DNA of 6,971 nucleotides, taken from contig JALRBM010000038.1 in the NCBI GenBank assembly GCA_023257755.1, forward strand, positions 1 through 6,971. Direction: 5' to 3'. This document shows, piece by piece, positions 1-6,347 of this stretch. Positions within the stretch are counted from its first letter, which is position 1; each line of letters starts with the position of its first letter. The stretch comes from Candidatus Saccharimonadia bacterium. GTDB taxonomy: Bacteria > Patescibacteriota > Saccharimonadia > Saccharimonadales > Saccharimonadaceae. Both the position numbers and the translations under genes were made by a program. Below the pieces are notes generated by a model, which made no database searches, was not told the origin of the DNA, and saw only the letters and a program-made list of their open reading frames with translations.

Positions 1-1
1 G

Positions 2-412
2 CTTTCGCAAAACGGCAATGCGGTGACGATTTCTGCTGCTGCGGGCGGCGGAGGTGGCGGCGGGATTGCGCTCGCGAATGCTCAGACGACCTACACGAGC
101 GGAACTGCACATCTGGGAGTGGCTGGCGGTGCCCTTACGATATCCTCAGGCGCCAATCAGTCGTACAACTTCTCGGTGCCAAATACGTCTAGCCTTTCGG
201 CGACCGGTGCTCTCAGCATTTCAAGCAACGGCGCAACGGTTAGTATGGGCGTCCCTGCGTTTTCGGCGGGCGTAAGTAATATTGGAAACACCGCGGGAAA
301 TACAGGAACAGCTTCCAACCAGGTGGTATTTGCCGGCGGGAATAATATTACGTTAAGCCAATCAACCGCGGCGGGTGGTAATACGATTACGATCTCCGCT
401 GGAGCGGGTGGA
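2..412 (+). repeat. Intragenic beta-repeat region with two Gly-rich LSQ/TISA elements
   Basis: Within the fibre-like gene, the element encoded at 2-64 (LSQNGNAVTISA followed by glycines) recurs in diverged form at 353-412 (LSQ, then NTITISAGAGG), 117 codons later. A shorter GAL[T/S]ISS motif also occurs twice in between. The copies are similar in protein but clearly diverged in DNA, which suggests an old repeat unit rather than recent slippage. The first copy is cut by the window edge, so unit length and copy number cannot be stated. Confidence 0.55.
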
Positions 413-1096
413 GAAAGTCCTAATATTCTCTTTTACCAAAACCTGGCACCGCAAAACTCTGCTCAGCCCTACACAACACTGGGAATGGCATATAGGACAC
501 TTCTTGTTCAGCCGCTATCGCCACTAGAAGGTCTAGGATTCCCTGGCAATATGACGATCTCGACATTTATGATGCAGATGAGCGGTTCGCAGACGGCAAC
601 GAGCGCAACGTCTGCCTGGTCATCATCCTTCAGTTCTTCTATGTCCATAGGTATTTATAATCTGGTCAACTCGTCGCAGTTATCGCTTGTAAATTCGGCA
701 TCAACAAGCTGGTCGGCTCCTGCGAATACGCAGAACTCTACCATGTGGGCTGGACCACGCTTCCTCACTATCCACTCCTCTCAATGGAGCGCTGCTCCGG
801 CGTTGTCTGCAGGCGAGCGTTATTGGTATGGTATAGCCCACAATTCGTCTAACTTTAGTAACATGGGTCCTTCGTGGATCGGCCAGTATATCGGAGCCTC
901 TACCCAGCGGTCGGGAACGATCGGGGTTAGCCAGGTAGTAAACACGAGCCAAGGTATGGTGCCTTTCTTGGGAATTTATGCGACATCAGTCACATCTATG
1001 CCAGCCTCGATTGCAAACTCACAGATCAATAAGGTCAATGTGTCTGCTGGATTTATGCCGGGTGTAATTCTAAACGCAAGCTTTAGTGCCTTTTAG
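2..1096 (+). CDS. Phage tail-fibre-like beta-repeat protein, 5' end outside window
   Basis: The frame is open to the left edge, so this is the C-terminal 364 residues of a longer protein; the GTG at 23 is an internal valine, not a start. The visible N-terminal part (about residues 1-137) is low-complexity Gly/Ser/Thr/Ala/Asn sequence with a run of seven glycines (residues 15-21) and repeated beta-strand-like motifs: GALTISS and GALSISS 26 residues apart, and an LSQ...TISA-Gly-rich element near residues 1 and 118. The stretch with GNTAGNTGTASNQ and VFAGGNNITLSQS resembles modules I associate with tail-fibre or adhesin proteins of phages. The C-terminal part (about 138-364) is less repetitive, richer in aromatics, and could be a receptor-binding or trimerisation head. 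It is the first visible gene of a tight plus-strand series, 3 bases before the next ATG. A host-encoded repetitive surface protein is the alternative. No transmembrane segment is visible. The function is inferred from composition and pattern only. Confidence 0.6.
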   Translation, partial: LSQNGNAVTISAAAGGGGGGGIALANAQTTYTSGTAHLGVAGGALTISSGANQSYNFSVPNTSSLSATGALSISSNGATVSMGVPAFSAGVSNIGNTAGNTGTASNQVVFAGGNNITLSQSTAAGGNTITISAGAGGESPNILFYQNLAPQNSAQPYTTLGMAYRTLLVQPLSPLEGLGFPGNMTISTFMMQMSGSQTATSATSAWSSSFSSSMSIGIYNLVNSSQLSLVNSASTSWSAPANTQNSTMWAGPRFLTIHSSQWSAAPALSAGERYWYGIAHNSSNFSNMGPSWIGQYIGASTQRSGTIGVSQVVNTSQGMVPFLGIYATSVTSMPASIANSQINKVNVSAGFMPGVILNASFSAF

Positions 1097-1099
1097 ACT

Positions 1100-2407
1100 A
1101 TGGCAACCCCAACTCTTATAGCGGCATACGAGGTAGACTCCGCGGCCAGAGATACCTCAACGCTTGTTTCTCCTTCATTTGCGCCAAGCGATGGAGAAGT
1201 TCTGGTGATAAAAGCCTCCGGGGAAAGTTTCACGGCACCGACGATTGGTCTGGCATCGGGAGGGGGATTGACGTACACGAGCCAAGCGAATGTCGCTCAG
1301 GCAAATCGTACGGTAGCTCGGCTTTTCACAGCGGTCGTCACTGGATCTCCTGGCGCTATGACCGTTACGGTGCCATTTTCTGGTAGTATTGGATGGCATT
1401 CTATGGTTGTTGAGCGCTGGGAAAACGCTCAACTAGCAGGGACGCCGGCTGTAGGAAGCGGAATATCTAATGGCGCCCCCTCTATGACGGTAAACACGAC
1501 AGCTAGCGGAAGCGTTGTGTCGTGGCTATCTGCCGACTGGCAGGCGCTTGCACCAGGAACATCTGGGTATCGCTCGGGGGCAATTCAAACGGGTCTTCAC
1601 GATAAGTCGCCTAGTTTTTACGTTGCCTATTATGCCTATCAGAATACGGACGCAGCGGGAACGCAGACGTTCGGGCTTACCTCGCCGACAGGTCAAGAGG
1701 GTTCATTGGTGGGCATCGAGCTACAGGGAGTGAGCGAGAAGGTGCAGTTTGAGCGACTTGCTCCTAATGCCGGTGGAGCCGGATCATATGGGACGTCTAC
1801 GACGTGGAGCCATACGATCGCTGGAGAAAATCGGTTACTTCTAGTGGGGGCAAGTCTCGGTTCGGGTCCGGATACAGGAAAGGTGCTTGCTGCGTCCTTC
1901 AACGGAGTGGGGTTATCATCCCTGGCGCTTGTCCACTCCAACAATCAGAACTCTGGATACGTGCAATTATTTTACCTTGTCAATCCACCGATCGGCACAT
2001 TTACAGTAGAGCTCAGTTCTAATTTGCCGGCAGACTTACTAGGGGGCTCGCTGAGTTTTATTGGAGTTAATCAGACGACGCCGGTTTCTGGTTTGCAAAC
2101 GGCTTATGGGTACTCCACAACCCCATCGATCGCGGTAACGAGCAAACCTGGAGATATGGTCGTTTCAACCGTTGCGAACGGAAGTGACATTCTTGGCTCG
2201 GATCAAACTACCCGCTGGATTCAGATCTGGAGTTCGGGCACGGGCGCTAGTAACGTTGCTCAGGCAACTGCGCCGGGTGCAAGTTTGGTCAATACAACGT
2301 ATACTGTAATCGATGACTGGTGGGGGATCATCGGGATTAATCTGGTAACTACTGGAACATCGCCACCGGCTGATCCGGGTGCTATCATTGCATGGCTAAG
2401 AGTATAA
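1100..2407 (+). CDS. Putative phage structural protein with two tandem beta-sandwich-like domains
   Basis: A 435-residue protein that I cannot assign to a named family. It has no signal peptide or membrane segment. It is rich in Gly, Ser, Thr, Ala and Val with alternating hydrophobic residues, as in beta-sandwich proteins. Two halves (about residues 22-213 and 234-418) align with a near-constant offset of about 212-215: LVI at 35 with LLV at 247; LF at 75 with LF at 290; SPGAMTV at 83 with PIGTFTV at 297; SMTV at 128 with SIAV at 343; GSVVS at 137 with GDMVVS at 351; VGIEL at 204 with IGINL at 411. A short Pro-rich tail follows. The WSHTIAGENRLLLVGAS stretch followed by LFYLVNPPIGTFTVELS resembles a recurrent domain in phage and bacterial surface proteins. 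The ATG lies 3 bases after the fibre-like gene's stop and has no visible Shine-Dalgarno site, so translation may be coupled. It is probably a fibre-associated, baseplate or decoration protein (inference). Confidence 0.55.
   Translation: MATPTLIAAYEVDSAARDTSTLVSPSFAPSDGEVLVIKASGESFTAPTIGLASGGGLTYTSQANVAQANRTVARLFTAVVTGSPGAMTVTVPFSGSIGWHSMVVERWENAQLAGTPAVGSGISNGAPSMTVNTTASGSVVSWLSADWQALAPGTSGYRSGAIQTGLHDKSPSFYVAYYAYQNTDAAGTQTFGLTSPTGQEGSLVGIELQGVSEKVQFERLAPNAGGAGSYGTSTTWSHTIAGENRLLLVGASLGSGPDTGKVLAASFNGVGLSSLALVHSNNQNSGYVQLFYLVNPPIGTFTVELSSNLPADLLGGSLSFIGVNQTTPVSGLQTAYGYSTTPSIAVTSKPGDMVVSTVANGSDILGSDQTTRWIQIWSSGTGASNVAQATAPGASLVNTTYTVIDDWWGIIGINLVTTGTSPPADPGAIIAWLRV
1163..2353 (+). repeat. Internal tandem domain duplication (two copies of about 190 residues)
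   Basis: The N-terminal half (about 1163-1738) and C-terminal half (about 1799-2353) encode the same order of strand-like motifs at a spacing of about 213 codons. Identity is low, and I see no long nucleotide match, so this is an old duplication or a fusion of two homologous domains. Confidence 0.55.
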
Positions 2408-2412
2408 AGAGG
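2407..2412 (+). promoter_or_regulatory. Shine-Dalgarno site of the glycosyltransferase-like gene
   Basis: The sequence AAGAGG ends 4 bases before the ATG at 2417 and begins on the last base of the preceding TAA stop. It supports this start and ribosome-binding-site-dependent translation inside the left operon. Confidence 0.6.
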
Positions 2413-2416
2413 ATAA

Positions 2417-3142
2417 ATGACAAAACCGCAAATTATAATTCCCGACAATACTGGTTTTCACAATTCCAGCGACTACACGAAGCGACTTGAAAAAGAAAAG
2501 ACTTATCGTGATCTTTCGACTATCATCGTGTGTCCGACAAGAGGGATGATTCCTGCACGTATCGTCCAGAGTTGGCAGGGAATGATCAGACCGATGAACC
2601 AGAAAGTAATGGGTCCAATTTTCATGGAAGGCATGGAAGTGGGCGAAGCCTACAACCAGGTGATTAAAATGATCCTTGAAAATGAGGAGCTAAGCAAATT
2701 TAAGTTTATCCTGACGCTTGAAGAAGACAACGCGCCGCCTCCTGATGGGTTAATGAAACTTTACGAATCCATCGATGACTACGATGCAGTCGGCGGACTA
2801 TATTGGACGAAGGGCGAGGGTGGTCAGCCAATGTGTTACGGCGATCCCAAAGCAGTGCCGCTTAACTTTATTCCGCAAATTCCTTTGCCAGAGAGTTTGA
2901 CGCCGTGTAACGGCCTGGGAATGGGCTTTACGTTGTTCCGTATGGAAATGCTAAAGGATAAGCGGTTCGAGTATGGCAGCTGGTTTAAAACAAAACAAGA
3001 GGTCGCTGCAAACGGCGCTGTTCAGGTCTACACTCAGGATCTTTGGTTCTTCCAAAAAGCACGGGAGTTTGGATATAAATTTGCCTGCGATGCCCGGGTA
3101 CGAGTCGGACATTATGACGCAAGTAATCAGGTAATGTGGTAG
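2417..3142 (+). CDS. GT-A-fold glycosyltransferase-like protein (phage-associated type)
   Basis: A 241-residue cytosolic protein that probably transfers a sugar from a nucleotide-sugar donor; donor and acceptor cannot be read from the sequence. It opens with a strand plus PTRG (STIIVCPTRG, residues 34-43), as expected for the first strand of the nucleotide-binding half. ILTLEEDNAPPPDGL (98-112) sits where GT-A enzymes carry the metal-binding DxD, here as Glu-Glu-Asp-Asn. Next come VGGLYW (125-130), CNGLGMGFTLFR (164-175), TQDLWFF (206-212), which would carry the catalytic or acceptor-side acid, and a terminal GHYD (231-234) in the place of the late metal-binding histidine. It is shorter than many GT2 enzymes and has no membrane anchor. 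It lies 9 bases after the structural gene and 8 bases before the methyltransferase-like gene; similar pairs occur near tail genes of environmental phages (recalled, not searched). It may modify a virion protein or host surface glycan. Glycosyltransferase fold is likely; activity is inferred. Confidence 0.65.
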   Translation: MTKPQIIIPDNTGFHNSSDYTKRLEKEKTYRDLSTIIVCPTRGMIPARIVQSWQGMIRPMNQKVMGPIFMEGMEVGEAYNQVIKMILENEELSKFKFILTLEEDNAPPPDGLMKLYESIDDYDAVGGLYWTKGEGGQPMCYGDPKAVPLNFIPQIPLPESLTPCNGLGMGFTLFRMEMLKDKRFEYGSWFKTKQEVAANGAVQVYTQDLWFFQKAREFGYKFACDARVRVGHYDASNQVMW

Positions 3143-3145
3143 GAG
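3141..3145 (+). promoter_or_regulatory. Shine-Dalgarno site choosing the ATG at 3151
   Basis: AGGAG overlaps the TAG stop of the preceding gene and lies 5 bases before the ATG at 3151. This favours 3151 over the in-frame GTG at 3136, which would place the ribosome site inside the coding region. Confidence 0.7.
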
Positions 3146-3150
3146 AAAAT

Positions 3151-3750
3151 ATGACTAAGAAAAAAGAAGAAAAACCATTGAAGCTATCGCTTGCCTGCGG
3201 TGGCAATGTACCCGAAGGCTTTAAGGGTGTCGACATTGTAAAAACAGATAGCGCGGACTATGTACAGGACTTAATGAAATTCCCATGGTCGCAATTTGCG
3301 GATAATTCAGTCGACGAAATCGAATGCTCTAACTTCGTCGAGCATATCCCGCACGGAGACAGTAGGGACGACCCGTTTTTTCAGTTCTTCGATGAAATCC
3401 ACCGTATCCTAAAGCCGGCCGAATTTGACCCTGAAAACCCTAACATCGCCGTTAAAGGCTTCGCCCGAATCGTCTGCCCCTATTACTCGAGCATTCGGGC
3501 ATGGCAGGATCCTACTCATCAACGGGCAATCTCAGAGGCCAGCTTTCTTTATCTGAACAAACAGTGGCGGATTGATAACAAACTCGACCATTATCCTGTT
3601 TCTTGCGACTTTGATTTTAGCTACGGCTATGTGCTTTCGCCTGAATGGCAAAACCGAAACCAAGAAACGCAGATGTTCGCAATCCAGCACTACATCAATG
3701 TCGTAACCGACATCCAGGTGCAGCTAGTCAAACGTTCCGAAGGGAAGTAG
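3151..3750 (+). CDS. SAM-dependent methyltransferase-like protein (phage-associated type)
   Basis: A 199-residue protein resembling class I methyltransferases. LSLACGGN (residues 12-19) corresponds to the glycine-rich SAM loop. EGFKGVDI (22-29) ends in the acidic residue after strand 2. QDLMKFPW (39-46) and DNSVDEIECSNFVEHI (51-66) match the strand-4 region of the methyltransferase-11 type, and DEIHRILKP (81-89) matches the following helix and loop. The C-terminal half has DPTHQRAI (120-127), a WR near 139-140 and HYINVVTDI (180-188). I recall that combination from small methyltransferase-like proteins in phage and metagenome contigs. The SAM loop is not the textbook GxGxG, so binding is probable rather than certain. 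The start is set by the AGGAG at 3141. It follows the glycosyltransferase-like gene by 8 bases, so the two may modify the same glycan or protein, for example by capping a sugar with a methyl group (inference). The TAG stop abuts the next ATG. Confidence 0.65.
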   Translation: MTKKKEEKPLKLSLACGGNVPEGFKGVDIVKTDSADYVQDLMKFPWSQFADNSVDEIECSNFVEHIPHGDSRDDPFFQFFDEIHRILKPAEFDPENPNIAVKGFARIVCPYYSSIRAWQDPTHQRAISEASFLYLNKQWRIDNKLDHYPVSCDFDFSYGYVLSPEWQNRNQETQMFAIQHYINVVTDIQVQLVKRSEGK

Positions 3751-4602
3751 ATGTTTTTGCGAGCCTGCTTTATAGGCATCTTGCTTTTCTCGGCAATAAT
3801 TGTAGCGCCAGTGGGTGCACAGTCAAACCGGGGGTTATTTATGACACCGGTGCGGGAGTATATTCAGGTTGCAGCTGGTGGAGCGACAGGCGGCAGGTTT
3901 ACGCTAGCTAACCTAACAGACCGTGAAGCGAACATTGTCGTTAGTGTCGAACAATTTACGGTTGAGGACTATACTTACGACTATCGGTTTACGCCTAGTA
4001 AGAAGGACTGGGTCAAATTGTCGACTAATCAGCTACAGCTTCAAGCTGGCAAGAGTCGGGAAGTGAGTTATGAGATCAAAGCCCCTGAAGGCGCGACGCC
4101 TGGAGGCTACTACTTTACAATTTTTGCGACCGATATGCTGGATACGGACAGAAAAGTCCGTGTTGGCGAAGCCCTTTATGTCACTGTAAAAGGTGATCTA
4201 AAGTTAACGAGCTACATTCAAAACGCCTCATTGCCAATGGTCGCATTCAACAGTGATATCCCCTTCTCGTTTGATATAAATAGCACGGCAAATTCACATT
4301 TCTTTACCTATGCTTCGGGAAAGCTTGCGGGGCTGGGAATAGAAAGCAAAAGCGACGAGGCGACGCACCTGATGCTTCCTGGGACAATCCGTACGATTAA
4401 GGGAACGATTCCCGCGCCTGTTTTTCCTGGTGTATATCAAGCAACTTACGGATATAGGGTAGATGACGGTCAAACGATTACGCAGACACGTTATTTAGTG
4501 TATGCACCTCTTTGGTTTGTAGCGCTTCTCGTGGGCGCGGGACTTATTGGTGCGGCTTTTTGGAGAAGACACCGAAGAACTCGGCCACCTACTGGTTCTT
4601 AG
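3751..4602 (+). CDS. Secreted, membrane-anchored DUF916-like (WxL-interacting-type) surface protein
   Basis: A 283-residue protein. Residues 1-23 form a signal peptide with a short basic start, a hydrophobic core and a likely cut after VGA. The ectodomain begins TPVREYIQVAAGGATGGRF and continues LTLAN-type strand, KKDWVKL (84-90), LQLQAGKSREVSYEIKAPEG (95-114), ATPGGYYFTIFA (115-126). This order of a conserved N-terminal strand, Trp, strand with Lys/Ser, and APEGATPGGYY matches the DUF916 pattern of WxL-interacting proteins. A second beta-rich region spans about 150-250, then a membrane segment (about 254-270) and a basic tail (RRHRRTR) that would stay in the cytoplasm. Its ATG abuts the TAG of the methyltransferase-like gene, with AAGGGA 5 bases upstream as a plausible ribosome site. 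In Firmicutes such proteins help attach WxL proteins to the wall; a WxL-like gene faces this one. The family call is by pattern only; the role is inferred. Confidence 0.6.
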   Translation: MFLRACFIGILLFSAIIVAPVGAQSNRGLFMTPVREYIQVAAGGATGGRFTLANLTDREANIVVSVEQFTVEDYTYDYRFTPSKKDWVKLSTNQLQLQAGKSREVSYEIKAPEGATPGGYYFTIFATDMLDTDRKVRVGEALYVTVKGDLKLTSYIQNASLPMVAFNSDIPFSFDINSTANSHFFTYASGKLAGLGIESKSDEATHLMLPGTIRTIKGTIPAPVFPGVYQATYGYRVDDGQTITQTRYLVYAPLWFVALLVGAGLIGAAFWRRHRRTRPPTGS

Positions 4603-5146
4603 CGACGGCCGTATAAGTGACAGCAACCGAATAGGTGCCGGCCTCTTGGGTCGCAGGCGCAAGCGCACCGTAAGTTACCGTCGTTGGATTACCATTTTTG
4701 TAAGGTCCAACGGCGTCCACAAGGAGGCTGCTAGTACTGGCGAGTCCGATGAAATCCGTTGTTGAACCAGTAAGATTGTAGCCCCAAGAGCCGACACTAA
4801 GAGGGGCGGCCGAGGAGTTGCTGCTTGCGGGAATAGATGCGCCGCCGCTTGTCATACTTGATGAACCGGTTGTGTGCGAATAAAGATAATAGCCGACAAC
4901 ATCCGTAGAAGTAACAGTCACGGTGTGCGACCCGGTTCCTTTGAAGTTGTTCCCGTCGGGAGCTAAGGGAAGCTGGACGTTGCCTCCAAGGTTGATTGAT
5001 ATGCTAGTTGCCGATCCAAAAGGAACGTCTGCGCCAAATTTACCATGGCCAAAAGGCGAGGCGAAGACAGTGGACGGCATAAGTAGCACGCCAAACAGAG
5101 CAAGAAGCACTGCACTCTTTTTGATAACGAGCCGGATTGTGGTCAT
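4589..5146 (-). CDS. Small secreted surface protein, WxL-like / Patescibacteria type
   Basis: Starting at the ATG at 5146 gives 185 residues with a classic signal peptide: basic start (MTTIRLVIKK), hydrophobic core (residues 11-23), likely cut after VFA (27-29). The open frame continues upstream to 5227, but that would add a non-signal tail inside the peptidase gene, and a TATACT box ends 6 bases before 5146. The mature part is Gly/Ser/Thr-rich and beta-like: HTVTVTSTDVVGYYLYSHTT (74-93), ASIPASS (103-109), SWGYNL (120-125), TTVTYGALAP (155-164), and a terminal AGTYSVAVTYTAVA (169-182). The series of a VGYYL strand, IPASS, WGYN and AGTY...VTYTA resembles short surface proteins I associate with Saccharibacteria and other Patescibacteria, and is reminiscent of WxL domains. 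No cysteine or C-terminal anchor is present, so retention may depend on a partner, possibly the DUF916-like protein encoded opposite. The exact function is unknown. Confidence 0.6.
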   Translation of the reverse strand: MTTIRLVIKKSAVLLALFGVLLMPSTVFASPFGHGKFGADVPFGSATSISINLGGNVQLPLAPDGNNFKGTGSHTVTVTSTDVVGYYLYSHTTGSSSMTSGGASIPASSNSSAAPLSVGSWGYNLTGSTTDFIGLASTSSLLVDAVGPYKNGNPTTVTYGALAPATQEAGTYSVAVTYTAVAKNQ

Positions 5147-5152
5147 GCTATT

Positions 5153-5158
5153 AGTATA
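5153..5158 (-). promoter_or_regulatory. -10 box of the secreted protein gene, probable leaderless transcript
   Basis: On the minus strand TATACT is followed by exactly 6 bases and then the ATG at 5146, so transcription should start at or next to the start codon. No Shine-Dalgarno site is present in the short interval. I see only weak -35 matches upstream, inside the 3' end of the peptidase gene. The box lies just past the peptidase stop (5161-5163), giving the downstream gene its own promoter. Confidence 0.55.
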
Positions 5159-5160
5159 GC

Positions 5161-6285
5161 CTATGATCGTGCGGTGCGATTTTTTGCTGACGAAGCTACG
5201 CCTGTGGCTGATGACTGGAAGATCCATGTCTCGATGAGTCGATAGTATTTTTCAAGATCAGTGGCCTCGATCCACTCGCTGGCACTGTGTCTACCGCCAC
5301 CGTGGGGCTGAACGACGATGCAGGGGATATCATACTGGCCAAAATAGCGCGCGTCCGATGCGCCATATGATTCGCAGAACTCGGCTTTATGGCCGACAAC
5401 TCGCTCAAAAACCTCCATAAACTCTTGGACTCTCGGATCAGTATCGTCAAAAACGAGCGGGTCGCCCTCGTTGTAGATATGAGTTTCGAGGTTGTGAATG
5501 CGGGCGAGCTCTCCAATAAGAAGCTTAAAAGCATCCATCTCAGCTTTGTCAAAGCTGCGAAAATCAACGGCGACAGAAGCATATTCAGGAATTTGATTCG
5601 GCGCCTCGCCGGCGATGAGTTGATTGATTGATACGGTGGAGTCAGACGGCTTTTCGGATGGGTATTTGGATCGAAGAATCTGTGCAACATCCATAATAGT
5701 GTGTAGGGCGTTAATGCCTTCCCATGGCCGCGATCCGTGAGCCGCTTTACCCTGGGCGGTCAGCCCAATGCCATACGGGCCTTTTGCACGCTTCTCAATC
5801 GCCCAGTTGTCGCCGCCATCCGGTAGGAGGGCTATTTTGGCGCGGAGTCCGGAAGCAAGGACCTCCTTGACCGACAGACCGCCAATCTCCTCGTCAGTCG
5901 TAAACAAAACGCCGATGTTCATAGTTGCTAGTTCGCTATGGTGTTCGCGCAGGAGTTCGAGATAGCAAGCGGCGGCAAATTTCATATCGTAGACGCCGCG
6001 GCCATGCAGGCTGGTGCCTTTTCGCCGTACCGTAAAAAGCCCTTCAAGCGCCGGGACAACATCGAGGTGGGCAACAAGAAGGATGTCGGTAGACATTGTT
6101 TTTTGCGTGGTTGCCAAAATCCATGGATGATCCTCGACTTCACCCTCTTTGATAAAAAGTCCTAGTTTGGAAAGGTCGCCCTTGACCTCGTCGATAACTT
6201 CTCGGCAGAGGGCGATATTTGAAGAGGTGCTTGGTATTGCGACGAGGCGCCGCAAGGTGTTTTCGATTTTTTGTTGCATGTTCAT
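5161..6285 (-). CDS. M20 family metallopeptidase (ArgE/DapE/CPG2-like)
   Basis: A 374-residue cytosolic zinc hydrolase that cleaves an amide bond in a peptide or acylated amino acid. Using the ATG at 6285, the expected M20 residues are all present: His73 and Asp75 in AHLDVVP, bridging Asp100 in GVYDMKFA, catalytic Glu132 and metal ligand Glu133 in TTDEEIGG, Asp156 in LLPDGGD, His183 in AAHGSRPWEG of the dimerisation domain (about 168-275), and His333 in GGGRHSASEW. Length is normal for ArgE/DapE-type enzymes. Specificity among dipeptides, N-acetylornithine and succinyl-diaminopimelate cannot be told; with no biosynthetic neighbours, peptide scavenging is the modest inference. An in-frame TTG at 6291 is less likely because it overlaps the TATAAT box; the ATG at 6279 is another option. 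The C-terminal tail (ATGVASSAKNRTARS) is Ser/Ala-rich and lies outside the conserved domain. It is divergent from pyruvate kinase. Confidence 0.88.
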   Translation of the reverse strand: MNMQQKIENTLRRLVAIPSTSSNIALCREVIDEVKGDLSKLGLFIKEGEVEDHPWILATTQKTMSTDILLVAHLDVVPALEGLFTVRRKGTSLHGRGVYDMKFAAACYLELLREHHSELATMNIGVLFTTDEEIGGLSVKEVLASGLRAKIALLPDGGDNWAIEKRAKGPYGIGLTAQGKAAHGSRPWEGINALHTIMDVAQILRSKYPSEKPSDSTVSINQLIAGEAPNQIPEYASVAVDFRSFDKAEMDAFKLLIGELARIHNLETHIYNEGDPLVFDDTDPRVQEFMEVFERVVGHKAEFCESYGASDARYFGQYDIPCIVVQPHGGGRHSASEWIEATDLEKYYRLIETWIFQSSATGVASSAKNRTARS

Positions 6286-6290
6286 TTGCA

Positions 6291-6320
6291 ATTATACGCC
6301 GAATGTGAGTAAAATGCCAC
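6291..6320 (-). promoter_or_regulatory. Promoter of the M20 peptidase gene, probable leaderless transcript
   Basis: On the minus strand a perfect TATAAT (6296 to 6291) stands 5 bases before the ATG at 6285. A GTGGCA at 6320 to 6315, 18 bases upstream, is a 4-of-6 match to the -35 consensus. No Shine-Dalgarno sequence lies before the ATG, and the transcript would begin at or within a base or two of it. Confidence 0.6.
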
Positions 6321-6347
6321 CGAACCGTCGATTAACAGAGGAAACGG

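Noticed and set aside
701..952. Arg-rich minus-strand open frame inside the fibre-like gene
   Set aside because: Composition is that of an antisense shadow of Ser/Thr-rich codons, and there is no start signal.
3136..3150. GTG at 3136 as start of the methyltransferase-like gene
   Set aside because: It would overlap the preceding gene and put the AGGAG ribosome site inside the coding region; the ATG at 3151 is correctly spaced from that site.
3751..4602. DUF916-like protein as a phage lysis protein (holin or spanin)
   Set aside because: Single cleaved-type signal plus a large beta ectodomain and C-terminal anchor fits a surface protein; there is no lytic motif, and the length and topology do not fit holins.
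4605..4612. Palindrome ACGGCCGT just past the convergent gene ends, considered as a terminator or operator
   Set aside because: It is only 8 bases with no loop or T-run and lies inside the secreted-protein gene; it is likely chance.
5196..5690. Open frame of 164 codons on the minus strand in another frame of the peptidase gene
   Set aside because: It overlaps the M20 coding region fully; the M20 frame has all catalytic motifs, while this frame has low-complexity Ser/Arg/Leu content typical of a shadow.
6289..6291. TTG as start of the M20 peptidase
   Set aside because: Its first base is the last base of the TATAAT box, so it could not be in a transcript made from that promoter; the ATG at 6285 fits.
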